A DNA stretch of 64,000 nt from Pleodorina starrii (taxonomy: Eukaryota > Chlorophyta > Chlorophyceae > Chlamydomonadales > Volvocaceae). Each line of letters starts with the position of its first letter. Position 1 is the first letter of the stretch. Made by a program: the position numbers and the translations under genes. The DNA lies in NCBI GenBank assembly GCA_030267565.1, contig BRXU01000013.1, forward strand, positions 186,001 through 250,000, read 5' to 3'. The notes under the pieces are model-generated. The model did no database searches, was not told the DNA's origin, and saw only the letters and a list, made by a program, of their open reading frames with translations. Positions 35,701 to 46,400 of this stretch are shown piece by piece.

Positions 35701-36712
35701 GGCGATTCGCGAGTCCCGAGGCACCTGGCCGATCTATCCAACTTCGCAAACCCGTACGGTACGACCCCACAGCACCCGCACCCGCACCCGGTCGTCCCGG
35801 TGGTGCCCTGGCCCTGGTGTGTCCGTGTCTGTGTCTGCGGACCTGGCTTCGCTGGCCCTGGTGCCTGCACCCCGCGGGTGGGGTCCGGGCGCCGGGCCGG
35901 GGTGGTTCCTGATGTGGCGTGACGGTTGGTGGCGGTTGGTGGTTTGCTGCAGGTGGCGGCCGCTGGCTCCTCCTTTCTGCTGACGGGCAACCTGGCGGCC
36001 CCCCTGGCGGGATCCATGGCGGTGCAGCTGCTGGTGTCGGCCTACCAGCGACTGGGGCTCAAGAGGACCATGCAGGTGGGTGGGACGGGTGGGCGGGACG
36101 GGAGGGCGGGTGGGTGGGAGGGACCGGCGAGTCTGGCGGCGGCCGGTGAAGCGGCGGTCGGGCCGGGAAAGGGCTGGAACGGAAGGAGGGCCCGGAGGGG
36201 CGGAGCGGGATGCTGTACAGACGGGGGCAGGGACGGAGGGTTCGTGCGAGGGGGCGAGTTGGGGGCTGGGCTGGTGTCAAGGGGAGTCTTGGGGGCGGTG
36301 ACGGCAGTGCGGTGGGCGGGAAGCCGGCGCCGTCTGCCCCAACAGACATCCAGCAACCGCCGCCGGCGCCGTCTGCCCCAACGCACCCTTTCAAGTAACG
36401 GTCCATCGCGCCCCCTCATCGCAGCGCCGAGCCAGGCTGGTGGAGGCCCGCCGGAAGGGGAAGGCGGCGGGGGAGGGGGAGGTGGCGGCCGCGACAGGCT
36501 TAGCGGCGGCGGCGGAGGCGGCGCAGGAGCAGCGGGCGGAGTCGTTGGGGGCGGGGAGGGAGCCGCAGGGGGCGGGTGGCGGTGGGGCGACGATGGAGGA
36601 GACGGCGGCGCCTTCCCCCGCGGTTCCGGCTGCGGAGCAACGCGAACAGCAGCAGCAGGAGGAGGGGCAGCAGCAGGAGCGGCAGCAGCAGCAGCAGGAG
36701 CGGCAACAATAG
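32703..36712 (+). CDS. multi-span membrane protein with CPBP-like motif, putative
   Basis: Proposed exons: 32703-32756 (MRAFRTSIIGRKRWCLNQ, donor GTAATT), 33024-34178, 34454-34812, 35174-35237, 35530-35625, 35953-36075, 36425-36712; about 712 residues. The first exon is uncertain: no in-frame ATG precedes 33399 in the second exon, and acceptor 32960 would fit as well as 33023. The start is basic and transit-like, followed by a Pro-rich segment. Two hydrophobic segments (WILLLAEYGGIYGTAAVLIAAL and LGLGLMAPAMAFDAVVGL) come before a long Ser/Thr/Glu linker. Exon 3 has VILVAVTADEMLYRAVLLTLFG, where DEMLYR resembles the E-E-x-x-x-R signature of CPBP (CAAX protease and bacteriocin-processing) membrane proteins with Asp in place of the first Glu. 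More hydrophobic segments follow (for example GSSFLLTGNLAAPLAG). The C-terminus is Gln/Glu-rich. Family and chloroplast location are inference. Confidence 0.45.
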
Positions 36713-37607
36713 CACTGCTTGCATTGGCTTGTGAAAGGCCGGAGTGGCAGCGGCAGGATCTTGAGCAGGGGCTGATGTGCTGGTGCACACCTGCCGTACG
36801 AGTACGACGGCGGGGCGCCCGCCAAGAGGACGTCCGGTGGTCGAGAGGCCACCGTATGCTACAGATTTTGAGAGAGGCTTGAGAGAGGACCGGGTGTGAA
36901 TGCGTGTGTATGTGTGAATGCGTGTGTGTGATGTCAGGGAGGGAGCGCAGGCTGTCCACCGTTATAATACGTGTACTGAATTACCTGCCCGTAGTACGGC
37001 AGGTTGGCACTAACCCATTGCTCTTTGGCGAAGCGGCACATGGTCCCACCACCATTGGTTGACAGCTGATGCAGAGGAGCGCCGGTGCCATCATCATTGT
37101 TCTGGAGGTCACTGTCGGGCAACCACACGTGCCGTTCGCGGGCACGCTACCAGCCACCCTCAGCCACCGTCCAGCCGCACACCGCCTCATTGCCGCAACG
37201 GATGGCCCCAGACCAAAATGGATGGCCGGGTGGGGTAACCACCATTCCTGTGAAACTGAGACGGCCTGTGACGGAAGTGCGCCGGCCTTTCGTCGTAAGC
37301 AGTCGAAGCAGTCGAAGTTGGCACTCCCTTGCAAGCCTAGGTACGTTCATCATCCATAACACGAATAAATCTGTTGGCTAGCTTCGGTGGCACACAGAGA
37401 GTGTTGTGGTGCAATGCAGAGGGTGAGTTCCTGCAGTGGCTCAGGATGGATGACACACGCCGGCATTTCTTTGTGTGTGCAAGGGTCTGGCCGCGCGCCG
37501 CTCGACGCTGGTAATTCGGGGTAATTCGATATAACGCCAAACGCTGCGGTAACTTTGTGGTACTCGGAAGCGGACAAGGCGTGTGTGCCCCTGTGTGCCG
37601 AAGCGCT
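36713..37607. other. 3' UTR and intergenic sequence before the putative transposon
   Basis: A non-coding stretch with no gene recognised. The last eight bases, 37600-37607 (GAAGCGCT), are the left copy of the putative transposon target duplication. Confidence 0.45.
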
Positions 37608-39095
37608 GAGTACCTCGGGTAAACGCGGGTTTCTTCGTTCACTGAAAGGAGAATAAACGTTCACTGAACCTGCACTGAACGCTCACCGTGAATGTTCACC
37701 GTTCACCGTTCAGGCCCTTGTACTGCAAGCAAAGCGAAATCAACGTCCTTTTGTGCTTTTGAGCGCTTAAGCTTCAATGCTCGTCGCTCCGTACCGGACA
37801 ACATATAACGAATCGATACAAGGCCAAGCAGTTATGTGAATACCTTTTATGTGCGCGGGAACAGAGCTGGAGCATGCGTGCCGTACTATTTTCCAAAATA
37901 GTACGACCTACAAGCGCACCGGTCCCTCACCATGATTCGGCACTCCCGAATGAGTTTCTCTGCCGGCTAGTCCTGCATAAAGTCAACATGGATCTTGACA
38001 AGGCGCTGCTGCTTCTTGACAAGCGTTTGCAGGCCGTCATCCTCAGACAATTTATTTCGTAGGGGGTTCACGCAGCGTGGGTTGTCGCACATATGCATCG
38101 CGATGCATATGTGCGGCTGATGCTGCTGCCGTTGCGTGTTCGCGTGCGTCCACGTGCTTCCAGCCGCCACCGCCACCGCCGCCCCCACCACCCCCGCCGC
38201 CGCCGCCAGCACCAGCACCAGCGTCCGCCTCCCCCGCCCCCGCCCCCGCCGACGCCACCGCCGCCGCCGTGGGTGCAAGCGGCATGCACACAGCCCCCCT
38301 CGGGTGCACCACCCACCGCCCACAGTGAGGCCCGGTGCGCCCACATCCATGCCTCCTTTGCGTCCCCCCCCCTTCCCCCCCCCATTCTTCCCCGTCGCTG
38401 CCGCCCGGGTGGTCTTATCACTTGCCCTCCTTTGCTTGCTGCTCTTATGCGCCCTCCGTCCGCCCTCCTCATTCCCCCCCTCAAACCGCCGCTCCCCATC
38501 CTCCTCCGCCTCCACCTGCGCCGCCCCGCCACGCCTAACCCGCAGCGCAGTGTGGCCGCCGTGGAGGCCGACGTCAGCGCCGCGTTCGGCCCGGGGAACG
38601 CGGGCGGGTGTAAAGTAGCAGCGACCGGCGTGCTGCGCGGCCTTCACCGCCGACTCCATCGCCACCCGACACTGTCGCAGCTGCACCGCGTCGTCCTGCT
38701 CCTCCTCCGCCGCCGCCGCCGCCCTGGGAGCAGTGCGCAGCCTGCCCGCCGCCTCCTTCGCCTCCTTCGCCTCCGCCTCCTCGTCCTCCTCCTCCGGGGC
38801 GTTGCGGCAACAGTGCGACCTCCGCCAAAGTCGCACCACGCGTCCTCTCACGCATCTCTGTCCACGAACCCCGCGCCTGTCCCTAGCTTTTGGGGGCTCA
38901 TCCAGACCGGGGCCCCCGCCGGCTACCCGAGCCACCCTCGGCGTGATGTCCTTAACGTACGGCTTTGACGAATGTTCACTGAACATTCAGTGAACGTTCC
39001 CGTGACTGTTTGCTGAACATTCAGTGAACGTTCAGCGAACAGTCACCAGTCGTTCACGTCGTGAACGGAAACACCCGCGCTTACCTTAAGTAGTG
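37608..39095. mobile_element. putative 1.49-kb DNA transposon with TIRs and 8-bp target duplication
   Basis: The octamer GAAGCGCT stands immediately outside both ends (37600-37607 and 39096-39103). The left end reads GAGTACCTCGGGTAAACG and the reverse complement of the right end reads CACTACTTAAGGTAAGCG. Over 23 bases the two ends agree at about 17 positions and both continue into CGCGGGT. Inside each end lie clusters of GTTCACTGAAC and its variants in both orientations (37631-37712 and about 38966-39062), like the subterminal repeats that bind transposases. An 8-bp duplication fits hAT, P or KDZ-type elements; no transposase was recognised, so it is probably non-autonomous or of an undescribed type. 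A minus-strand frame inside encodes an HNH-like motif (separate entry). Confidence 0.6.
37967..38986 (-). CDS. open frame inside the putative transposon with an HNH-like C-terminus
   Basis: A 339-residue minus-strand frame fills most of the putative transposon. Most of it is low-complexity (Arg/Gly/Ala-rich, Glu-rich near residues 65-100), and it may be split by introns or decayed. The C-terminal segment reads MHMCDNPRCVNPLRN followed by KLSED. This resembles the H-x-C-D-N-P-x-C-x-N-P-x-H core of HNH endonucleases, with Arg in place of the usual last His. The bases coding HICIAMHMC are part of a perfect 30-bp palindrome (38086-38115), so part of this motif may owe its form to the palindrome. 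Whether it is expressed or active cannot be judged here. Confidence 0.3.
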   Translation of the reverse strand: MFSEHSSKPYVKDITPRVARVAGGGPGLDEPPKARDRRGVRGQRCVRGRVVRLWRRSHCCRNAPEEEDEEAEAKEAKEAAGRLRTAPRAAAAAEEEQDDAVQLRQCRVAMESAVKAAQHAGRCYFTPARVPRAERGADVGLHGGHTALRVRRGGAAQVEAEEDGERRFEGGNEEGGRRAHKSSKQRRASDKTTRAAATGKNGGGKGGGRKGGMDVGAPGLTVGGGWCTRGGLCACRLHPRRRRWRRRGRGRGRRTLVLVLAAAAGVVGAAVAVAAGSTWTHANTQRQQHQPHICIAMHMCDNPRCVNPLRNKLSEDDGLQTLVKKQQRLVKIHVDFMQD

Positions 39096-39103
39096 GAAGC
39101 GCT

Positions 39104-39562
39104 CGGACTGTGTCAAGTTCGGTCCGCAAGCTGGCGAACCCCGGGCACTTTGCTGTGCACTGCAAATTTGATTTTGGACGGATTATAAATATATATCCTC
39201 AAAACATTACTACGGCTTCCTCCAAATCTGCCTGGACGATGCTGACCTGTGGCCTCAGCCCCTGGCCGGTCAATTGATTACTTGTTCGGGCACTGGACAG
39301 TTCATCGTCCCGCCTCAACCTACCCGTAAATCATAATGCCAACTATTGTGGAGACAATAAAAATGAACCCAAATAATTGCTAGATTCTTTCTAGTTTTTT
39401 GTGTCCCGTGGGCCCGGCGCTGCGTACGGCGAGTCAGCGCCCTGGTGATTTACGGCTTGACGGCCGTCTTAATCGTCAAAATGCAGCCGTCGCCCGCTGC
39501 TGTATCTCTAGTGCAATAAGTCCAACTCCTTCAACCGGACGACAACCTTTCTCGGCTTAGCT
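39104..39562. promoter_or_regulatory. 5' region of the histone H1 gene
   Basis: About 460 bases between the putative transposon and the H1 start codon. It is AT-richer than its surroundings, with a TATA-like stretch ATTATAAATATATATCC at 39181-39197. The distance to the ATG (about 370 bases) would require a long 5' UTR, so core promoter assignment is uncertain. Confidence 0.35.
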
Positions 39563-41303
39563 ATGGCTGATACCGCAGAGGCCCCTGCCGCCAAGGCACC
39601 AGCCCCCAAAAAGGACGAGAAGTCCAAGAAGGAGGACAAGCCTAAGAAGCCAAGGAGCCCGCCAACTCACCCGCCGTACCAGGACATGATTGTGAATGCG
39701 ATCAACGCGCTGAAGGAGCGGACGGGTAAGGTGGTGTGCGTGTGCGCCCTGTGCGTCGCACAGCACGGACAGCAGCAACCAAGGCAGCACCGCCACCCGC
39801 TCCACAGGCTCCAGCCAGCAAGCCATCACGAAGAAGATCGAGGAAACGTACGGGAAAGGTAAGTTGGCGTATTGTCTTCGCGGTCTGCCCAGGCGACATG
39901 CTGACTTGGTGCGGCCGCATGGGTGCGCAGACCTCCACGACCCAACGTGGAAGAGGAGGCTGGCACATTACTTGAGGACTTTCTCTAAGCAAGGCAAGCT
40001 CGTCAAGGTCAAGGCTTCGTTCAAGCTGAGCGACCAGCTCAAGTCGAGCGGGAAGAAGAAGGTCGGTAGGGTCGCACGCCTTGGTTGTTGAGGCAACTTC
40101 CACGACGAGCGACTATGCAATAACGCGTATGACAAGGTGGCCAGTGCGCGCTGTCGGAGCTTGGGCACAGAGCCTTGTGCGCTGACCGCTTTCCGTCGCT
40201 GCGCTCGTGCGCATGCTTACGGCACTTCTCCCCTCTACCTTGCCCATTCAATATCAGGTACAAAAGCCTGCTGCGGAGAAAACGGAGGAAAAGGAGAAGG
40301 AAAAGGTAAGGACACACAGCTTGAGTGTCCCAAAGCGAAAAGGCCAAACCAATGCGCCTCTGCGCCAAGCCGCGTTTGCCACAGTAACATGTTTTGAGCA
40401 ATATCCTGCAAGTTATGCCAAATTTATATGTTCGTGCGAACGTGTGTCTTGTTCGGACCGTCCCGAGGTTCACTTGCTGACCGTAAAGCAACGGCACTCG
40501 CCCCCTTCTTCAGGACTTTGACCAGGGCGCAACAACTGTCATATGCCCTGCCACTTGTAACAGGAGGACAAGTCGAAGAAGCCCAAGGAGGCCGCCAAGC
40601 CCAAGAAGGAGGCCGAGAAGCCGAAGAAGGAAGCCGAGAAGCCGAAGAAGGAAGCGGCTAAGCCCAAGAAGGAGGAAGCCAAGCCTAAGAAGGAGGCAAA
40701 GCCGAAGAAGGAGGAAGCAAAGCCCAAGAAGGTGAGTCACAGTCCTGGCCGTGTAATCCTGCCAGCACACGCAAGGACTCCAGAAAACTCAGAGCTGGCC
40801 AGAGATACGGTAGCATCGACGCCCCGCGCATGCCATCGGTGCGAACCCGGCTGGTACCGCCGCGGTCTGTGCAGGCGACCAAGGCGGCGGAGAAGCCCAA
40901 GGCGGCGGAGAAGCCCAAGGCCACCAAGCCCTCCCCCAAGGCGGTAAGCCAGTACGCCCTGTCCTTTGAGATAGACACACAAACAGCAGCAGCAGCAGCT
41001 CGCGCCATGCAACGCGGGGTGAAAAAATCTGTTGCGCTGTTTAAATCGCCGCCCGCTCGGACTAGCCAGGCTCTCGCACCCTAGAAGCTTCTGCTCTCTT
41101 TACTACCGGTAGCCCCTGTGGGGTGTTTCCGCCGCTCGACTGAGGCCCTTGCCTTCCCACCCACGCACCCACCCACCCGCCGCCGCAACACCCGTGCGCA
41201 GGCAGCCAAGGCCAAGCCAGACAAGAAGGCGCCCGCCGCCAAGAAGGCCGCCGCGCCCAAGACGGCGCCGGCCGCTAAGAAGGCGCCCAAGGCCAAAAAG
41301 TAA
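39563..41303 (+). CDS. linker histone H1
   Basis: Seven exons: 39563-39725, 39808-39858, 39931-40061, 40258-40305, 40564-40731, 40875-40943, 41202-41303; 243 residues. A short basic N-terminus (MADTAEAPAAKAPAPKK) leads into a winged-helix globular domain at about residues 34-105: HPPYQDMIVNAINALKERTG, SSQQAITKKIEETYGK, then WKRRLAHYLRTFSKQGKLVKV and KASFKL. This matches the H1/H5 fold. From residue 116 on it is a Lys/Ala/Pro/Glu tail made of repeats such as EAEKPKK and AAEKPK, ending KKAPKAKK. H1 binds linker DNA at the nucleosome dyad and compacts chromatin. The intron after exon 3 starts with GTCGGT, a weak donor, but phase and sequence support it. The many introns imply a polyadenylated transcript rather than a replication-type intronless histone gene. 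Confidence 0.92.
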
Positions 41304-43405
41304 CGGTCCTCAGGCGCCCATCGAGCCGGGCCCCGACCCAGCGCGTACGCGCCTCCACCTACTTCCGGAGCCGCATGCGTTTGTTGGTGGCGCTGTGAGG
41401 TTCACGCAGCAGCGAACTTACCTGAGTGGGGACTGGGGCGGACGTGTGTGGGTGGGTGGGTGGGGGAGGGGCAGGAAGTTTCTGACCAGACAGTTTTGGG
41501 GGTGGGATCTCAGGGGCCCCGCTAATGTTGCGACCGCCATCCCGCTCGCCCTTGTACAGTACATCACACCGTAGTACGAACGTACGAACGTGGACGACCT
41601 GGTTTGTGACTCATCCGCCGCTGCGGCGTCGACCGACACATTACCTTACCGCTTACCGCACCATCCTTACATTGTGTGGCTTGTTGCATTACCGCATTAC
41701 CGGCCTTCGGGCGCCCCGACTTTCGGCATTTTACTGCGGGTTCGTCCTCACCCGCCTGCAAATGTACGGTCGCGGCAGGGTGACGTGTTGGATCGTCACT
41801 TGTCGGCCTTCGTCGTCGCGCTCGGAAACGCTCGGAACCTTTCATACGCCACCGGTTTGACGTATTACCACCCTTTCTCGCAGCGCCATTCGGCACGTCC
41901 CGCCGCGCGTGTATGTTAAAACGTTTGTTCCATTGTTTCTGCTTTCCTGCTGCTTGTTGCCTTTTCCATGATTTTCGATTAACGGCAGCTCTAGGCCGTG
42001 TGCTGTTATGTTTACTGCCTCAAAAGACCTTTGACTCGTGCGTGTTGAAGACAGGTGTCCGTGTTGCTCTCGCCTTGACGTGGATAGATCCTCTTTTCCT
42101 GGGATTGAGAATGGAACACGAGCGTGTCGAAAATGGAACACGAGCGTAGTCCGCTGCACCGCATCGCTCGCGGTGGGGGCGCCTTGATGGGTCGCGGCGT
42201 ACCGCTGGCTTCTGTTTGGGGGAAGAAGAGAAGCAGTCGGGCAGCCCCAGGCGGTGTGTTGCGGTGTCCTGTAGAGAGGGGGGTCCCGGCAGCTGCGCTC
42301 GCTGCTTACTGGCCTGCCCAGCCTCGTCTGCTTGGGTTGGGTTCCCAAAATGCAGGGAAGGCCGAGTACGAAACCAGCTCCTCTGTAAGGCTCCGTAACT
42401 GTTCGCCACGTTCGCGGCCCCATTCGGAGAGGCTTGGCATTCTTGATAAGCTGTCCGATTTGCGCTTGCGCGTCATGTGCAGTTGTGCACGCCACGCACG
42501 GATCCGGGACCATTTTGCCACGGCAGTTTATAACCCGGTATCGCTACGCCGCCGCTGGTGCGCCGTGCGCGACAGCTGCGGGCCGACAGCAGCAAAGCGC
42601 GCCCCGACGGAAGGCTCTTGATGTTTTGAGCGCTGGCCACCCGGGTGAGCATCTCAAAAAGCCGTGTACCAACGACTGTGACCTGCCGGTAATGAGACCT
42701 AAGCGCACAAGCTGACCATGACCGGTTCATGCCCAACACACGCGGTGTGCGTTAGCCTGCATCAAAACGCGCTGGCCGCCGCTTTTAAGCTGATTGACTT
42801 TGCCGCACCGAGAAGGGACAAAGAGAGCAGCATCGCCACCAAATAAAACGGTGTCGTCTGTCGTGCCTTCATCAACCGCCGCATCGCTCTGATAATGCAC
42901 TATGCACGGTATCGTATGTCAACTCACTGCAACTTTCCTAAGCTCCACATGGCCAAAGCGCGGGCTTTTGGTCCGGCCTCCGTCGACTCCGACGGTCCGG
43001 CACGGACGAGACGTTGGTAGTTTGCTCTGCAGCACCTTGACACAGCATTTTTGATACAAAATTACGTTGCCGAAACATCAAACATAGCTTATATTGGTTT
43101 GGGTTCGGCCGGCAGAGCTGACCGTGGAGGTCTTCGTAATAATGCGGTTGTTCTGGTTGTCCGGCAACCTGCTCAAGCAAAACATCCATGTTAGAAGCAT
43201 TTTGGGGAATCAAAGCGAACCTACATGATCCATCAATATTTGCTGGTGAATTCTGAACCCACTTCCAGCTTTGTTTCTAAGGACCGCGGAGAAGCATAGA
43301 AAGTTGTGGTCATCTATGGGCCATGGCCTTGGTGTTATCGATATCAATGCGTGACAACTAGAGCTCGTTGGCCTGTGACGCGGGCAAAGTGGAGCGGCCA
43401 TCGTC
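41304..43405. other. H1 3' UTR and intergenic sequence
   Basis: No gene recognised over about 2.1 kb. The only repeat I noticed is a short tandem pair at about 42112-42147 (unit begins ATGGAACACGAGCGT). The last part presumably includes the promoter of the large ciliary-type gene. Confidence 0.45.
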
Positions 43406-46400
43406 ATGGCACCCAAGTACGTGCAGGCTGGCAAGGTAGCTTTATCATCCTGTGGTTGATATCATTTCGTGCTTAAACTCTGATTTTACAGGGCGAAGCC
43501 GCCCCCGGAGCCCGTCGAGCCACCACCTCCTGTGGGGCCATCGCAGGAGGTGCACGTCGTGTAAGTTACCCCAGCCTGGAATCGCCCCGCAAACGTACCA
43601 CTCTCTCCAACTTGGCCCGGGACTGGGCGCTGCAGCAGTCCAACCCGAGGATGCTCAGGCGCGGGCACACAAGGGGGCCGTCCGTTAGCTGATGGGCCCG
43701 CAGCCAGAGCCAGGCCCCTCCCTCCACCGCCCGCCCCTATCCCCGCCCCTCACTTCATGACTTCCCATGTGACGTATGCTGGGACGGCCCTTCCTGCCTG
43801 GACGTGGCAGCGGCATGGATTGCCCATCTGTCAGCCGCTCTCGCCGACTGCCTGGCCGATCGGTCCACACAGCCCAGCCAGGGACCCCCCCCCCGTGTCG
43901 GCCTCCTCATAGGGCTCCTCATCGTTCCGCCGCCCTGCCGCCTGCCAGGGCGGACTGGCCGGCCCACCAAACCACCCGTCGCGGCGGCATCGCGGCGCAC
44001 CGAACGTGCCTGCTGGCACCCCCCTCCCCGCCGCGGCCGCCCTCGGGTACCTCCCTCCACCTTGGCCTCTCCCCCCCCACCCCTTGACCGCAGGCTCAAG
44101 CTCCGGCTGCGGCTGAAACCACCGGCTCCGGAACCACCGCCGCAGGTGGGTACTGGCAGCTGGGTGCTGGCGGAGGGTGCTGTAGAGATGAGACCGCAGC
44201 GGAGGGACGGAGGCGGAGGAAAGAGGGGAACAGAGGACTGCAGCAGGGGCCTGGGCGCCGCGCCGCGCCTACACACCCCGCCCCCCCAGTGGCAGCTGCC
44301 CGCCGAGGCGGGCGTAGCGGCGCCGGCGGCGGTGGGGATGGCGGAGGGCAGGGGCGTGCCGGTGTCTCCCGCGGGTGCCGGGGTTGTTGGTTCCGGAGCC
44401 ATTGCATCAGCCAAGGGACCGGGGGCGGGCCGGGGGTTGCGGGTCTGGGTGCGGCATCCCGTGAGTGAGCTGCCGGGCTGTCGGCGGGAGTGGGCGATGG
44501 GCGAGGTGACGGGGGGTGGAGTGACGGGTTACTGGAGCGTACGGCAGGTGGGGAGCGAGTGAGGCACTCCCTCTTGTGGGTAGCGACAGGCCTGGCCTGG
44601 ACAGCGGCGCCGCCTCACTCGCCCATCGACCGACCGACCCACGGGTCCCTTCTGCAGGACCCACCGCCGCAGCAGGCGCCACCCACACCCCAGCCGGAGC
44701 CCACCCCTCCCGGCAAGGGCGGCAAGGGCGGCAAGTCCCCACCCAGGAAGCCGCCCACTCCAGCATCGGCAAAGAAGGCCGCCGCCGCGGCCGCCGCGGC
44801 CGCGGCGGCGGCCGCGGCGGCGGCGGCCGCCGCCGCCGAGCTGGCCAAGCCGGTCGACCCGGCCACGCTCGTCCTAACCGTCAAGTACACGCCGTTCACT
44901 GGAGCGGAGCAGGTCGTTGGGCCGATCAAGCCGGTCAAACCCGAGGTGGCGCCGCCACCGACGCCGCCTCCGGGGGCATCGCCGGCGGCGGCGCCGCCGC
45001 CGCCAACGCCGCCGCCAGGCGGCGGCGTCGCCGCCAACCAGCCGTACGCCACTGTCGACGTGGAGCACCACGTCAAGGTGGCGGTTGACGAGGCTGCCGT
45101 ACGGTCGTTGGCGGCGGCGCACGGCATGTTGGCGCTGTCGCTGACGCTGGCGACGCCGACACCCGAGGAAAGCGGCGCGCCGCCGCCCAAGCCCAAGGCG
45201 GCGGCTGGCTCCAAGGGCAAGGGCGGCGCCGCGGCGGAGGCGCGGCCGCCCACGCCCATGCGCAACTACTCTGCGGTGCTACTGCTGGACTGCAGTGGGC
45301 TGCTGGTGGGGGAGAAGGGCGCGGTGGCGGTGTGGCCGGACAAGACCAAGGGCATACCGGGCAGCATGGAGGAGGTGATGGAGGCGGTGGAGGTAAGAGG
45401 GGTTGGGGGGGGGAGAAGGCGTGCGTGTGAAACAGAAAAGAGCCGCGGGGGAAACCGCCGCGGAGGGGGGGTGTTGTCGGGGAACTCCTCTCACTCCGAG
45501 CCAGCCGCAGCTAAGCTAGCCGCAGCTAGTTTTAAGCGCAGGCATCATGCCTGCGCTTAAAACCTCTCATCTCCCTCCCCCTCCTGTCCCCCCCCAACCT
45601 CCTCCCCAACCAGGCGAACCTGCAGCTGCTCAGTCTGCCTCCGCCGCCCCCACCGCCGCCCCCCACACCGCCGGCGGCCAAGGGCCGGAAGGGCACTGCG
45701 GAGAAGAAGACCAGGAAGAAGGACGAGGAGCTGCCGCCGCCGCCGCCCGAACTCAAGGTACGACGACAGGTTGACAGTACGACATGAGGTCCATGTTTCA
45801 GAAGGCTGCGGCGCGGTTTGCCGTGAGCTGCTGAGCCCTGCCCCGCTGCCCTTCACGTCAGAGAGCAGCGTTTGACAGGCCGGTGGGGCGACATGGGGTT
45901 TGTGTGGAGGCCTTTTCCAAACTCGACACGAATCGACCCGACCTGACCTGACTGGGTCAGCACACAGAGCACCCGCTGATACTGTCGCGAACATCGAGGC
46001 GCTCAGGCAACTTGTCCCGCCCCTTCCCCCTCCTTGCCCCCCTCCCCCCTGCCCCACTGCCTCCCCCCCCCCTCAGGACATTCCGGGAGACCCCATCGGC
46101 TTGTTGCATCCGGAGCTGGTGACCATGCTCAATCCCATAGTCGTACACGTACGGAAGGTACGGAAGCGGCGCGGGCATCCCTCTGTAGTCTCCTGCCACC
46201 TGCCCTCAGTCCGCACACCCTCCCCTCCACCCGATTGCCCGCCTGCCTCTGCCCCTCGCTCCCTCCGCGCCCCCGACACCCCTACACCCCCTAACCTCCC
46301 CCCCGCGCTCACTGCCCCACACCCATCCCCCCTCCCGCCCCCCCCAGGCCAAGAGCCTCCCCGCGGCCCCCGCCACCCGCGCCCAGCTCGACTCCCACTG

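Noticed and set aside
41842..42513. 223-residue minus-strand frame downstream of histone H1
   Set aside because: No recognisable domain, and composition like random GC-rich sequence; overlapping frames of similar length exist on the other strand.
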